A stretch of DNA of 62,419 bases from CAYMSF01 sp964542255 (GCA_964542255.1 CAZITV010000002.1:1-62419), one strand, 5' to 3'. Shown: positions 1 through 9,088, counted from the first letter of the stretch. Program-made: numbers and translations. The notes: generated by a model from the letters alone, not told the origin.

Positions 1-23
1 GTAAGGACTTATGTTGAGACGCA

Positions 24-55
24 AAAAGCATCGACCGACTTTTGGCGGGTTCATC
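24..55. repeat. Diverged copy of palindromic repeat (inverted relative to 9988-10031)
   Basis: These 32 bases are the exact reverse complement of 9988-10019. In the second copy they form part of a perfect 44-nt palindrome. Here only one arm (the one ending GGCGGGTTCATC) and the 10-nt loop are intact; the sequence where the other arm should lie (about 12-23) is only partly similar. This looks like a decayed or truncated member of the same repeat family. The identity is seen directly; the family interpretation is inference. Confidence 0.75.
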
Positions 56-102
56 GATTATATATAAAAAATAAAGAAAAGTCTCAAATATGTATGTGAG
101 CG

Positions 103-111
103 TGATATAAT
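103..111 (+). promoter_or_regulatory. Possible extended -10 promoter of the 249-4417 operon
   Basis: TG at 103-104, one base, then TATAAT at 106-111 gives a consensus extended -10 element. No good -35 box is visible 16-18 nt upstream. Transcription would begin near 118 and leave a leader of about 130 nt before the first gene at 249. The rest of 112-248 shows no gene or clear structure to me. Confidence 0.35.
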
Positions 112-248
112 GAACATTGAATAAAGAGCTATTGAAAGTAAATTAACTACCGTATTTGCTTAGGAGATTGAAAATATATAATAAGTAACTAATTTCAAGG
201 TTAGCCATTTGAAAACAGGTCTATAGAAAAACAACGGAATTTTGTCTC

Positions 249-1109
249 ATGAAAACAAGTATAGAGTGTATCCCGTGTATTGTGTCGCATATTGTCCATG
301 TGGCACAGATGGTTACAACCGATGATGAACATCGCAAAGCGATTATTAAGGCAACACTCTTAGACGTGATTGATGCAGATTTTTCCATCACTCCTCCTGA
401 GCAGGCTAGACTATTTCATAAGAAAGTTAAAGAGATTACTGGCATTGATGACCCTTATCGAGACGTTAAAGATTGTTCGACTTTGTTTGCCAAAGAGATG
501 CTGCCTTTTTTTCGTGCTGAATTGGAGCGTCATGCCGACCGTTTTGAAGCAATAATTCGTTTGGTTATCGGCGGCAATATTATTGACTACGGCGCTGATA
601 AAAACTTTCAATTGAATTCTGCTAAACAGAAAATAATGGACGTATTTAATATGCCTTTAGACCTGATGGTAGTGAAGAAGTTGCAAAATGAAATGGAGAA
701 AGCAAAAAATATTTTATATATTGCCGATAACTGTGGCGAGGCAGTTTTTGATGCTCTGCTGATAGAACCATATCGTGAAAAAATAACTCTCGGTGTTAGG
801 GGCGAACCTATTTTGAATGATATTACCATGCGGGAGATTGAAGCTTCTGGATTGGCTGGACTTCCAGCAAAAATAATTGATACTGGTGATATGACGCCTG
901 GAGTTTCAATTCAGCATTCATCATCAGAATTCATCTCGGCAATGCGCGATGCTGACTTGATTATTGCTAAAGGGCAGGGGAATTTTGAGACTTTATGTGA
1001 TTATGACCGGCCAATATTTTTTTTGCTGCGTAGTAAATGTAAAGTTATTTCAGCATTGCTAGGTAATGCTGAATTAGGAAGTATCCACGTTATCGCAAAA
1101 AATATTTAA
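249..1109 (+). CDS. DUF89 (ARMT1-like) metal-dependent damage-control phosphatase
   Basis: A 286-residue cytosolic protein of the DUF89 family, short prokaryotic branch. Family members are Mn/Ni/Co-dependent phosphatases thought to remove damaged or surplus phosphometabolites. Visible signatures are the N-terminal cysteine pair (ECIPC, residues 6-10), the metal-binding IADNCGEAVFD segment near residue 157, and the C-terminal KGQGNFETL loop near residue 240. It starts at an ATG that follows a weak GGA and is the first gene of a close-packed operon with bcp, mtnP, an RNA methyltransferase and a HAD phosphatase. The substrate cannot be predicted; proximity to MTA phosphorylase makes a sugar-phosphate repair role attractive, but that is inference. 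Confidence 0.85.
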   Translation: MKTSIECIPCIVSHIVHVAQMVTTDDEHRKAIIKATLLDVIDADFSITPPEQARLFHKKVKEITGIDDPYRDVKDCSTLFAKEMLPFFRAELERHADRFEAIIRLVIGGNIIDYGADKNFQLNSAKQKIMDVFNMPLDLMVVKKLQNEMEKAKNILYIADNCGEAVFDALLIEPYREKITLGVRGEPILNDITMREIEASGLAGLPAKIIDTGDMTPGVSIQHSSSEFISAMRDADLIIAKGQGNFETLCDYDRPIFFLLRSKCKVISALLGNAELGSIHVIAKNI

Positions 1110-1125
1110 TATATGAGGTGAGTCT

Positions 1126-1590
1126 GTGACAGTTTTACATAGTGGAGATGTTGCACCTAATTTTATCTTGGATGATCAAGGTGGCAACAGGGTGGCTTTA
1201 AAACAATGTTTAGGCTCAAAAGTATTGCTTTATTTTTACCCCAAGGCAGACACCCCAGGTTGCACGAGTCAGGCGTGTTCAATTAGAGATAATTTTCACC
1301 TACTGAGAGAAAATGGTATTATCTGCATCGGTATTAGTCCAGATATGGTGACGTTGCAAAAGAAATTTATTGATAAATATCAATTGCCTTTTACTTTATT
1401 ATCTGATGCAACTCATGATATTGCTGAATGCTATGGAGTTTGGCAGGAAAAGGTAATGTACGGCAAAAAAATATTTGGCATTATACGGTCAGCTTTTTTA
1501 ATTGATGAATCCGGTATAATTATCCAAGCATGGTATAAAGTTAAACCGGATGAAACTGTACCCAATGTATTGACAATTATATCGCAATGA
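1126..1590 (+). CDS. bcp: Thioredoxin-dependent thiol peroxidase (Bcp/PrxQ peroxiredoxin)
   Basis: A 154-residue AhpC/TSA-family peroxiredoxin that reduces hydroperoxides using thioredoxin. The motif PKADTPGCTSQAC (residues 40-52) holds the peroxidatic cysteine and, five residues on, the resolving cysteine, the arrangement of the PrxQ/Bcp group. Length is normal for the family. Translation starts at GTG 1126, with GAGGTGAG at 1115-1122 as ribosome site, 16 nt after the DUF89 gene. Its presence fits an anaerobe that needs oxidant protection. Confidence 0.93.
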   Translation: MTVLHSGDVAPNFILDDQGGNRVALKQCLGSKVLLYFYPKADTPGCTSQACSIRDNFHLLRENGIICIGISPDMVTLQKKFIDKYQLPFTLLSDATHDIAECYGVWQEKVMYGKKIFGIIRSAFLIDESGIIIQAWYKVKPDETVPNVLTIISQ

Positions 1591-1630
1591 TTTGCATTTA
1601 ACTTAAAACACTTAAAACGCAGGAATATAA

Positions 1631-2518
1631 ATGAAACTAGGAATTATTGGCGGCAGTGGATTATATCAAATTGAGCATTTGGTCAATTTAAAACATGAAA
1701 AAATTACTACACCTTTCGGTTCGCCGTCAGATGACTTATTAACTGGTGATTTAGCCGGAGTGCCATTGGCATTCTTGCCGAGGCACGGTCGGGGACATAC
1801 AATTATGCCATCTGAAATTAATCACCGCGCTAATATTTTTGCACTAAAAAAAATCGGAATAACTCATATTATCAGCATTTCTGCTGTAGGCAGCTTAAAA
1901 GAGGATCTGCGTCCGCGCGATGTAGTAATTGTGGATCAGTATGTTGACCATACCAAACGCAGCACTGAACACACTTTTTTTGGCAATGGGATTGTTGCAC
2001 ATATTGCATTTGGTAATCCTGTTTGTAGTGAGCTTTCAAAATTAGCTAAAACTGCAGCCGAAAAGACTATAAAGTGTTCAGATAATCCTAAGCGTCGTGT
2101 CCATTCAAGCGGTACGTATGTGAATATGGAGGGCCCTGCATTTTCTACTTACGCCGAATCTCAATTTAATCGTGCGATGGGATGGGATGTTATCGGTATG
2201 ACCAATTTGGCTGAAGCAAAGTTGGCACGTGAAGCTGAAATTTGTTATACAACCATTGCGATGGTGACCGATTACGACTGTTGGCACCCAGATCATGACC
2301 ATGTTACTGTTGATTTGATTATTGAACATTTATTGGTTAATACTGCATTGGCAAAGGGGATTGTTGCAGAAATTGCTCTAAACATTGGCTCTTTGCAACA
2401 TCAGTGCAAATGTTCTTCCGCTCTAGCTGCCGCAATTCTTACCCGTCACGATGCTATCCCGACTCAGCGGATCACTGAACTTCAGCCAATCATTGGAAAG
2501 TATATTAAGAATGATTGA
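1631..2518 (+). CDS. mtnP: S-methyl-5'-thioadenosine phosphorylase
   Basis: A 295-residue nucleoside phosphorylase (PNP/UDP family, MTAP type) that splits methylthioadenosine with phosphate to adenine and 5-methylthioribose-1-phosphate in methionine salvage. Seen in the sequence: the phosphate loop GGSGLYQ at residues 7-13, PRHGRGH near residue 56, the substrate segment MEGPAFSTYAESQ near 168, and MVTDYDCW near 215, whose aspartate is the purine-selective residue of the MTA/adenosine group. An AGGA ribosome site precedes the ATG. MtnA, the next enzyme of the pathway, is coded 10 kb downstream at 12285. Confidence 0.93.
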   Translation: MKLGIIGGSGLYQIEHLVNLKHEKITTPFGSPSDDLLTGDLAGVPLAFLPRHGRGHTIMPSEINHRANIFALKKIGITHIISISAVGSLKEDLRPRDVVIVDQYVDHTKRSTEHTFFGNGIVAHIAFGNPVCSELSKLAKTAAEKTIKCSDNPKRRVHSSGTYVNMEGPAFSTYAESQFNRAMGWDVIGMTNLAEAKLAREAEICYTTIAMVTDYDCWHPDHDHVTVDLIIEHLLVNTALAKGIVAEIALNIGSLQHQCKCSSALAAAILTRHDAIPTQRITELQPIIGKYIKND

Positions 2519-3848
2519 TAAAACAAAGCATAATTATTCCAGCAATAGTCAAAATATGCAGCATGAAAATATTCAGGCAGTTGATAAACATCGCATTAAA
2601 AAGTCACAACTGCCTAGGAATAATTTTGATAGTGAGCTGAGCTTTGCAGGATGCATATCATCAGCAGTGAAAAAACTTGCACCAGATTTTAGTTTTGAAT
2701 CCAATGGTGTTGAATCTCTAGCAGCATTGCCTTATGAACTTGAAGTCCGTATTAAGCAGATGGCACTGGAAAAATTCTGGAAATTACACCGGCTATCCGG
2801 TGTGTCAGGGGAAATTATTAATGCGCCAGTGCCAAGACGATATCGGGCAACGTCAAAACGAAAAATTATAATTAGTGGGCAAAAAGTTTCATTAGTGACC
2901 ATGCAGCACCGTTGTTTGCCGGGGACATTACAGCGTTCTTTGCTGGAACCAGAGTCTCATGAAAAAATTTATAATTATTTACATTGTGCTTTAAATTCTC
3001 TACCAAGCAATGTGTTGGCTCGAGCTTTAAATTATTGTATTATTAGAGGTGGAGCAAGTCGTTTAGCACTTATTTTTAATGTTCATGAAATTAACGCCAA
3101 TGTCGTGCGGCGGGCGAAAATTATAGCTGAAAACTTACGCAAAGATTTCATTGAGTTATCATCAGCATTTGTTTATGTTGATCCAAGTTGCTCTGACTAC
3201 TATTTTGAGGCACGCCGTCCTGAGCATGGCATTGCCTTTAAAAAACTTTTTGGTTCTGAATTTTTAGACATTAAAGTAAACGGGACTAAGTTACTTTATC
3301 CGCCAACAGTTTTTTCCCAGGGCAATGAAGCAATGCTACCAAGATTTCTGAATATTATAGCGGATTTAGTCGCAAATCATCAATCATCCCGGTTATTGGA
3401 TTTGTATTGCGGTTACGGTTTATTAGGACTGCATTTATTGCCTAATATGTCAAGTTTGACAGGTATGGAAATTGAGGGGCCTGCGGTTAAGGCAGCAGTG
3501 GAAAATGCTAAATATCTGTATCCAGATAAACAGTTCCGCTTTTTTGCCGAACCTGTCACGCCTGCAAGTATTCAGTCAAAATTGCCGGCAACAGGTGCAA
3601 CTGGGGAAATCGTTCTACTCGACCCGCCGCGTCAAGGAACTGCGGCAGGTGTTATCGCTGCTGTTGCTGAACGTCGTCCAATTCAGGTTATTCATATCTT
3701 TTGCGGTACAGATAAAATTCCTGAGGAAGTATCTCAATGGCAATATAATGGATATAATATATGCAAAGTAATTCCATTTGATATGTTTCCTGGTACACCA
3801 AATCTTGAAACAGTAATTGTTTTAAAACCTGAGCAAAAAATAAATTGA
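2511..3848 (+). CDS. RumA/TrmA-like class I RNA (uracil-5) methyltransferase
   Basis: A 445-residue protein whose C-terminal half is a SAM-dependent RNA m5U methyltransferase of the RumA/RlmD/TrmA family. Motifs seen are the SAM loop LLDLYCGYGLLGL, the LLDPPRQGT motif IV, and IHIFCGTD, whose cysteine matches the catalytic nucleophile. The N-terminal half is divergent: there is no convincing TRAM domain or four-cysteine iron-sulfur cluster. I chose ATG 2511, which overlaps the mtnP stop and has GGAAAG upstream; a longer reading from 2451 would run deep into mtnP. The target RNA is unknown; RlmD or TrmA activity is a guess from family. Confidence 0.75.
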   Translation: MIDKTKHNYSSNSQNMQHENIQAVDKHRIKKSQLPRNNFDSELSFAGCISSAVKKLAPDFSFESNGVESLAALPYELEVRIKQMALEKFWKLHRLSGVSGEIINAPVPRRYRATSKRKIIISGQKVSLVTMQHRCLPGTLQRSLLEPESHEKIYNYLHCALNSLPSNVLARALNYCIIRGGASRLALIFNVHEINANVVRRAKIIAENLRKDFIELSSAFVYVDPSCSDYYFEARRPEHGIAFKKLFGSEFLDIKVNGTKLLYPPTVFSQGNEAMLPRFLNIIADLVANHQSSRLLDLYCGYGLLGLHLLPNMSSLTGMEIEGPAVKAAVENAKYLYPDKQFRFFAEPVTPASIQSKLPATGATGEIVLLDPPRQGTAAGVIAAVAERRPIQVIHIFCGTDKIPEEVSQWQYNGYNICKVIPFDMFPGTPNLETVIVLKPEQKIN

Positions 3849-4417
3849 AAAATAAAATAATTGCCCTGGATATTGGAGGTGTATGCCTTAATATTCGTTA
3901 TGACTTATGTTGTAATTATTTTGGCTTTAAAAGTGTCAAAGAGGTTCCTGATGCTTTTTTATTACTTGCAGAAAAACTTGAAACAGGTCGCATCAGCGAA
4001 ACAGAATGGTTGGCTCGGGTTCATGACTTAAGCAGTGAAAAATATAGTGATAAAGAAATTTTTGACGGCTGGAATATGATGATCAGTGATGAGATGCCCG
4101 GCATGGCAAAATTAATTCAAAAAATGGTGAACGCCAATTATAGGCTAATTTATTTTTCTGATACCTCTACTATTCATATACGTGAAGTTTACCGTAAGTT
4201 ATCATTTGCCAACGCTGTTACTGGTGCAATTTTTAGTTTTAATGTAGGTTCCAGAAAACCTGCGCCGGAGATGTATACGGCTTTTGAAAATAGTTACGGA
4301 AAACCGGATTTTTATATTGATGACCGTATAGAAAATATCAAAGGTGGGAAAGCTTATGGTTGGAATTCTCACCAGTTTACTTCGATTAGAGCAATCCAGG
4401 ATGTTTTGGGGTTATAA
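3845..4417 (+). CDS. HAD-family phosphatase, YihX-like
   Basis: A 190-residue HAD hydrolase of subfamily IA resembling YihX, an alpha-glucose-1-phosphate phosphatase. Motif I is LDIGGV, where the second aspartate of the classic DxD is glycine, as I recall for the YihX branch. Motif II is YFSDTS, motif III the lysine in GSRKPAPEMY, and motif IV YIDDRIENI. It starts at TTG 3845, overlapping the TGA of the preceding methyltransferase, so it is translationally coupled. It ends the operon, facing the convergent gene at 4483. Substrate unknown. Confidence 0.82.
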   Translation: MKNKIIALDIGGVCLNIRYDLCCNYFGFKSVKEVPDAFLLLAEKLETGRISETEWLARVHDLSSEKYSDKEIFDGWNMMISDEMPGMAKLIQKMVNANYRLIYFSDTSTIHIREVYRKLSFANAVTGAIFSFNVGSRKPAPEMYTAFENSYGKPDFYIDDRIENIKGGKAYGWNSHQFTSIRAIQDVLGL

Positions 4418-4482
4418 AGTGTTCTTGCTCAATATTGCTCTTTATGCTGCCTGAATTAACTCCAGTGTCAATGCGGTGCTAA

Positions 4483-5802
4483 TTATTGCGAACTTGAATT
4501 GCCGGAAGTTGGAGTTTGAGCAGGATTTGCCACGGATGTGGGTGGCTGCGGCTGATTAAGCTCGGCTATTGTATTTAACCAGTATGAGAATTGCTCATAA
4601 GGTGTATCATCGATGAGGAAGTCAAGCTTCATCAAGTAACGTTTACCTCGTAATTCGTTTGGCATTGACAGTTTTACTGAACCAGGTTTAGCGGGTGAAA
4701 AACTGACAAATTCCTTGCTGCGGTTAAGAATCATTTTGCCGTCAGGGGTGTTGACGGTAAGATCCAGAGTTAAAGCATCAATGTTTTTGTATGGTAAATA
4801 GTCGATGGTTACTGCTTCCAAAGCAGATTTTATTGCATAAATACCATTTTCAGTGACTTTGTCTACACGGTCTAATCCTTTGCCGAAAAATAGTATCCAC
4901 TCCCACTCTGTCCTTTGTTCTGGCATCACCTCAATCTTAATTACTGGCGATATAGTAAAACCTTCCTGGTCTTTGAAAAAAACAATTTTATCTATATTGC
5001 TTTTTGTAAGCATCGCCAAAACATTATTACCGTTCATCCCGCCAACTGCAACCCAGCGTTCACTTTTAGAAAAACGGTCATCGTTGTATTCCGTGTAATA
5101 TGACATTTTTTCTGGATTAATTGGGTCTGAGTTTATTGTCATGAATTTCTTGTCATTGTAATTAATAGACTTACGCAGTGGAATCGATACCCAGCATGGT
5201 GCGCCAGATGGATTAAAATTAAAGAAAGGACGCGGTGAAACATTGGTTGAAATTGCTTGTTTGCCGGTGTTGAAAAGAATACCACGAATGGTTATTTTTG
5301 CATTATCTGTAAATTTTACATCAACTCGCAATTTATATGATTTATCTTTGCTGTGTTGAACATCATTGGAGAAAGAAATAATAATTTCATTATCTTTTTT
5401 TTCCATCGAGCTTTGCCAAAGTATAGGTTGATGAGCAACAGGTTCATCATTGCTTTTAGTTTTATTGGCAGTATCTTTCTTTTCTTCAGGGTCACTGAAA
5501 ATCGGCGGTGTGAAAACTTGTGTTAATCCAAATTGCAAACCCTCACTTTGCAGAATTCCTTTATCACTCTCCTTGAGAACAATATCCCGAAACCAACCGC
5601 CTTTGCAAATTTCCATACCGGTTTGTGCCGTGGATTTAACTTTTGGGTTAACTAAAATGGCAGTATAATACTTTGTGGTAATAACATAATCAAGTTCGTT
5701 ATCCATATCGAAATCTTTACTCAGCGCCTCTAATGCGTTTATGTATAGACTAAATTTTAATAAAAACAGTACTGCAATAAAACACTTAATGATTCGTTTC
5801 AT
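4483..5802 (-). CDS. Secreted protein of unknown function
   Basis: A 439-residue exported protein. Residues 1-25 form a signal peptide (two lysine/arginine residues, then a hydrophobic stretch ending near INALEA). The body is mostly beta-strand-like without cysteine motifs, loosely reminiscent of a galactose-mutarotase or YidC-periplasmic type sandwich in its early part, but I do not recognise a family. The C-terminus is a low-complexity Pro/Thr/Ser/Gln tail. Start: ATG at 5802 with AAGG six bases upstream; the longer reading to 5838 would put 12 residues before the signal peptide. It stands alone, 158 nt after kdsD on the same strand. Confidence 0.7.
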   Translation of the reverse strand: MKRIIKCFIAVLFLLKFSLYINALEALSKDFDMDNELDYVITTKYYTAILVNPKVKSTAQTGMEICKGGWFRDIVLKESDKGILQSEGLQFGLTQVFTPPIFSDPEEKKDTANKTKSNDEPVAHQPILWQSSMEKKDNEIIISFSNDVQHSKDKSYKLRVDVKFTDNAKITIRGILFNTGKQAISTNVSPRPFFNFNPSGAPCWVSIPLRKSINYNDKKFMTINSDPINPEKMSYYTEYNDDRFSKSERWVAVGGMNGNNVLAMLTKSNIDKIVFFKDQEGFTISPVIKIEVMPEQRTEWEWILFFGKGLDRVDKVTENGIYAIKSALEAVTIDYLPYKNIDALTLDLTVNTPDGKMILNRSKEFVSFSPAKPGSVKLSMPNELRGKRYLMKLDFLIDDTPYEQFSYWLNTIAELNQPQPPTSVANPAQTPTSGNSSSQ

Positions 5803-5960
5803 AAAAAACCTTATAAATAAATAGCAATAAGCTGGCATACAAAAAACTGCACAATTAAAATGATTCGATTTATGTATTTTTCAAGTATGGCTTACGCAAC
5901 AAATTGAAGAAAACAGATTATTCAGAACAACTATACATTACCAACAATAATGAAAATCCA

Positions 5961-6935
5961 CTACATTAACTTGAACTTGGGCAAGTCTTGAACATCAATG
6001 AAGCCAACGACCTGGCCAGTAGTTGAGACTACCACAATTGAATTGATATGACGGTCTTCAATGATTTTAAGTGCTTCAACTGCTAAATGTAACGAACTTA
6101 TAGTAATAGGATTTTTTGTCATTACCTTGGTAATCGGTTGATTGATAATATGAATATCCTTTTCCGCATGACGCCTAAAATCACCATCAGTAAAAATACC
6201 TAACAACATTTTATTTGCGTCGACAACAATAGCACAACCGCATCGCGTATGCGTCATTATTAAGAGCGTGTCTTTGACTGATGATTCAGGCGTTACTAAT
6301 GCGAGTTTGTCGCCGGAACGCATAATGTCAGCGACAGTCACCGTTACTGCTTTGCCTATTGCCCCGCCAGGATGCAGGCGGCCATAGTCTTCGCGTGTGA
6401 AACCGCGTAAGTCCAAGAGTACCAGTGCAAGCGCATCGCCCAATGCAAGCAATGCTGTAGTCGTTGTCGTCGGCGCCAGATTGAATGGACAAGCCTCCTT
6501 GGGCACGGTCATTGGAACAACTAAATTGCTCAGTCCTGCCAAACTGGAATCGAATGAGCCAGTAATGGCCGCTATTTCCATTCCCAAACGTTTTGCTGGG
6601 CTGAGGATAGAAAGCAGTTCTTCGGTTTCTCCGCTATAACTAAGCGCCAGCATAAGGTCATTTTTCTGTAAGATGCCCAAATCACCATGTAGAGCTTCAA
6701 CTGGATGCATGAATACCGCCGGAGCGCCAACACTGGAGAGCGTTGCTGCAATCTTTTTCCCGATATATCCGCTTTTTCCTACGCCCGTTATCACGAGTTT
6801 ACCGCCGTTGTTCAATGTGCATATACATTTCTCGACGAGTTGTTCAAACTCCTTACCAAGATTATTGCGAACAGATGTTAATCCCTCTATTTCAATATCA
6901 AAAACAGATTGTGCTTTTTTAATAATCTTATTCAT
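5961..6935 (-). CDS. kdsD: D-arabinose-5-phosphate isomerase
   Basis: A 324-residue enzyme that interconverts ribulose-5-phosphate and arabinose-5-phosphate, the first step of Kdo synthesis for lipopolysaccharide. The N-terminal SIS domain shows GVGKSGYIGKKIA, HPVEALHGDLG and SYSGETEE; two CBS domains follow from about residue 205 (HTRCGCAIVVD and RHINSIVVV). This SIS-CBS-CBS order and length match KdsD/KpsF/GutQ. It is the last gene of the unit begun by the SGNH hydrolase, 37 nt after hisG. It is one of the stronger signs that the organism makes LPS. Confidence 0.93.
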   Translation of the reverse strand: MNKIIKKAQSVFDIEIEGLTSVRNNLGKEFEQLVEKCICTLNNGGKLVITGVGKSGYIGKKIAATLSSVGAPAVFMHPVEALHGDLGILQKNDLMLALSYSGETEELLSILSPAKRLGMEIAAITGSFDSSLAGLSNLVVPMTVPKEACPFNLAPTTTTTALLALGDALALVLLDLRGFTREDYGRLHPGGAIGKAVTVTVADIMRSGDKLALVTPESSVKDTLLIMTHTRCGCAIVVDANKMLLGIFTDGDFRRHAEKDIHIINQPITKVMTKNPITISSLHLAVEALKIIEDRHINSIVVVSTTGQVVGFIDVQDLPKFKLM

Positions 6936-6972
6936 AATTTAATCTCTTGTGATGCTAAACGATTAATTTTAT

Positions 6973-7821
6973 TTAAATCCGGCATGATTTGATGTCAGTA
7001 ACGATAATACCTCTTGCACCGATTTGATGCAGCATATCCATGATTTTGTTACACTCTTTACGTAATATCATTGCTTTGACTGCCACCCAATTGGGATTAC
7101 TTAGCGGAGCGATTGTAGGCGATTCTATACCAGGAGTAATTTCGCAGGCTGACGCTAAATATTGCTTTTCAATATCATATTCAATCATCGCGTAGGAGCG
7201 TGCGACAAGAATACCTCTAAGACGGCCAACAAGTGTTTTGATTTCCGGTAATTCAGTACATGTAATGTTGTGGGCAACAAGAATTGCTTCGGATTGTATG
7301 ACCGGCGTGCCAACTAGCTTGAGTCCAGCTTCTTTGATGGTATTGCCTGATTCGACTACGTCGCCTATTACATCTGCCACACCTAGTTGTATTGAAATTT
7401 CCACCGCACCATCCAGTTTTATGATTTTAGCTGAAATGTTACGTTTTTTTAAATCATTCTCAACTATTGCCGGATATGACGTAGCGATTCGCAGTGCGTT
7501 GAATTGTTCTGGTTGCAGGTTGGAATTTACAGGCACTGCATAAAAAAACGCCGAATGACCGAAGTTTAGCGGCAATATTTCTTCGACTTTGGCACCGCTG
7601 TCTATTGCCAAATCTCTTCCTGTTATCCCGAGCAGCAAAGTACCGTTGCCGACATATATTGCTATATCACGAGGACGGAGGAAAATGAATTCAACGTCGT
7701 TAGCTACATCACTTACGATTAACTCCCGTCCGTACCTGATGCATTTATAACCGGCTTCTTTCAGTAGTGCGACCGCGCCTTCAGAGAGAGCGCCCTTATT
7801 TGGAACTGCGATTTGCAACAT
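6973..7821 (-). CDS. hisG: ATP phosphoribosyltransferase (long form)
   Basis: A 282-residue HisG, the committed first step of histidine synthesis (ATP + PRPP to phosphoribosyl-ATP). It opens with LQIAVPNKGALSE, carries GITGRDL near residue 76 and the PRPP-binding region around LGVADVIGDVVESGNT near 150. Residues 210-282 form the C-terminal domain that in long-form HisG binds histidine, so it should be feedback-regulated and should not need HisZ. It follows hisE by 12 nt. The rest of the histidine pathway is not in the window. Confidence 0.93.
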   Translation of the reverse strand: MLQIAVPNKGALSEGAVALLKEAGYKCIRYGRELIVSDVANDVEFIFLRPRDIAIYVGNGTLLLGITGRDLAIDSGAKVEEILPLNFGHSAFFYAVPVNSNLQPEQFNALRIATSYPAIVENDLKKRNISAKIIKLDGAVEISIQLGVADVIGDVVESGNTIKEAGLKLVGTPVIQSEAILVAHNITCTELPEIKTLVGRLRGILVARSYAMIEYDIEKQYLASACEITPGIESPTIAPLSNPNWVAVKAMILRKECNKIMDMLHQIGARGIIVTDIKSCRI

Positions 7822-7833
7822 AATAATGTTCTC

Positions 7834-8097
7834 TTATAAATGCTTATATATATCTTCTAGTTCAAGTTCGTTAGCCAGCATCATAACTTGAAGATGATAA
7901 ATTAACTGTGAAATCTCTTCTGCTGTTTTTTCCTTCCCTTCATATTCTGCCGCCATCCAGACCTCTCCAGCCTCCTCAATAATTTTTTTCCCAATTGAAT
8001 GTTTGCCTGAATGTAACGCTTTGACTGTCCTGGAATTTTGGTCCATACGCGCGGCTTTTTCTTTCAACTCTGCAAACAATTCTTCAAAAGTTTTCAT
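7834..8097 (-). CDS. hisE: Phosphoribosyl-ATP pyrophosphohydrolase
   Basis: An 87-residue stand-alone HisE of the MazG-like all-alpha pyrophosphatase fold, catalysing the second step of histidine synthesis. Seen are the metal-binding KIIEEAGEVWMAAEYEGKE segment and EEISQLIYHLQVMM, matching the EExxE...ExAD-type helices (here with S for the usual A/D in part). It is normally either fused to HisI or free; here it is free and sits directly before hisG, so steps one and two are made together. Confidence 0.92.
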   Translation of the reverse strand: MKTFEELFAELKEKAARMDQNSRTVKALHSGKHSIGKKIIEEAGEVWMAAEYEGKEKTAEEISQLIYHLQVMMLANELELEDIYKHL

Positions 8098-8124
8098 TAA
8101 GATGATTCCTGTATAAAAAACGGA

Positions 8125-8763
8125 TTAGAGCAGTACTTCAACCGCGGTTTTTAGCCATGATTCTTTCATTAAAGCGTGACCAGCAAGTGTTGGGTGAACA
8201 CCATCAGATGCCCAGTATTCTGCAGGTGCGCGCTTCAACGCTGCATCAAAATCATTTTGAAAAGGCGCAAGTAAAGTGTGATAATTATTAGAGAGAGTTC
8301 TGACTATTTCGCCACGTGCTTCCATTTCGCTTTTCCATTCCGGCGTTACTACACCACATGGCAGGACAAACGGCTCACATAAAATAATATTGCAATTTGG
8401 CAATGATTTTTTTGTCCAGTCCAGCAGCATTTTGAAGAACTGTTCATAGCGTTCAACTTCTACGCCATTATTATAGTTAAAGTGATGCCAAGTGTCATTA
8501 ACGCCAATCAAGATGCTTAAGACAGTTGGAGCGAGATTAATCATATCAATTTTCCATCTGGCGTAAAGGTCAACGATACGATTTCCACTAATACCACGGT
8601 TAAAAATATTTACGCTGCATCCAGCATTACGAAGCAGTAAATCAGACGCAATTAAAGACACATAGCCGCAACCTAATACTGTATTAGCATAAGCATTTAC
8701 TTTATCTCTGCCGCAGTCGGTAATAGAGTCACCTTGAAAAACAATAATTTGCTCTTTAAACAT
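8125..8763 (-). CDS. SGNH/GDSL-family hydrolase
   Basis: A 212-residue esterase/lipase-like protein with all four SGNH blocks: FQGDSIT (Ser), RGISGNR (Gly), IGVNDTW (Asn) and SDGVHPTLAGH (Asp and His). No signal peptide is visible, so it is probably cytoplasmic; esterase or acetylhydrolase action on a carbohydrate ester is typical. I prefer ATG 8763; GTG 8775, four codons earlier, is possible and neither has a strong ribosome site. It is the first gene of the hisE-hisG-kdsD unit, an odd companion for histidine genes. Confidence 0.85.
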   Translation of the reverse strand: MFKEQIIVFQGDSITDCGRDKVNAYANTVLGCGYVSLIASDLLLRNAGCSVNIFNRGISGNRIVDLYARWKIDMINLAPTVLSILIGVNDTWHHFNYNNGVEVERYEQFFKMLLDWTKKSLPNCNIILCEPFVLPCGVVTPEWKSEMEARGEIVRTLSNNYHTLLAPFQNDFDAALKRAPAEYWASDGVHPTLAGHALMKESWLKTAVEVLL

Positions 8764-8817
8764 ATCAATTACCACGAGATTTTCTATAAAAAATGAATTA
8801 CAATAATAATGTCATTA

Positions 8818-8846
8818 AATATAATACCCAAACTGCCAATTCTCAA
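8818..8846 (-). promoter_or_regulatory. Sigma70-type promoter of SGNH-hisE-hisG-kdsD
   Basis: Read on the minus strand: TTGAGA (8846-8841), a 17-nt spacer, then TATATT (8823-8818). Both boxes match consensus at five of six positions and spacing is ideal. Initiation is predicted near 8811, about 48 nt before ATG 8763. Confidence 0.6.
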
Positions 8847-8856
8847 GACAGGCAGT
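8832..8856. promoter_or_regulatory. Palindrome over the -35 region, possible operator
   Basis: ACTGCC (8832-8837) and GGCAGT (8851-8856) form a perfect 6-bp inverted repeat with 13 bases between them. It straddles the -35 box of the leftward promoter, so a dimeric repressor site is plausible. With six bases per arm, chance occurrence cannot be excluded. Confidence 0.3.
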
Positions 8857-9058
8857 GAAAAAACGACGACAATTCATGAGTATTATAATTTATTTCACAA
8901 ACCACCATCAAGTTATATCACATCACTTTTGCAGCAACATAAAACATCAAAATTCACAAATTAATTTTAGTTTGTCATAAATTATTAAAAAAGTATTTTA
9001 ACATTCATTACAAAGGGTTGAATATTACGATAATGCAATCATTTTATTTCTTTGCTGG

Positions 9059-9088
9059 TTACAAAAAAATATTTTATATTGCTATAAC
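9059..9088 (+). promoter_or_regulatory. Possible promoter of the LamG protein gene
   Basis: TTACAA (9059-9064), 18-nt spacer, TATAAC (9083-9088). The -10 matches five of six, the -35 four of six. Initiation near 9095 would give a very short leader before ATG 9112. Confidence 0.3.

Noticed and set aside
2451..2510. Upstream start of the RNA methyltransferase within mtnP
   Set aside because: It would add 20 residues coded wholly within mtnP and has no ribosome site, whereas ATG 2511 has GGAAAG and normal stop-start overlap.
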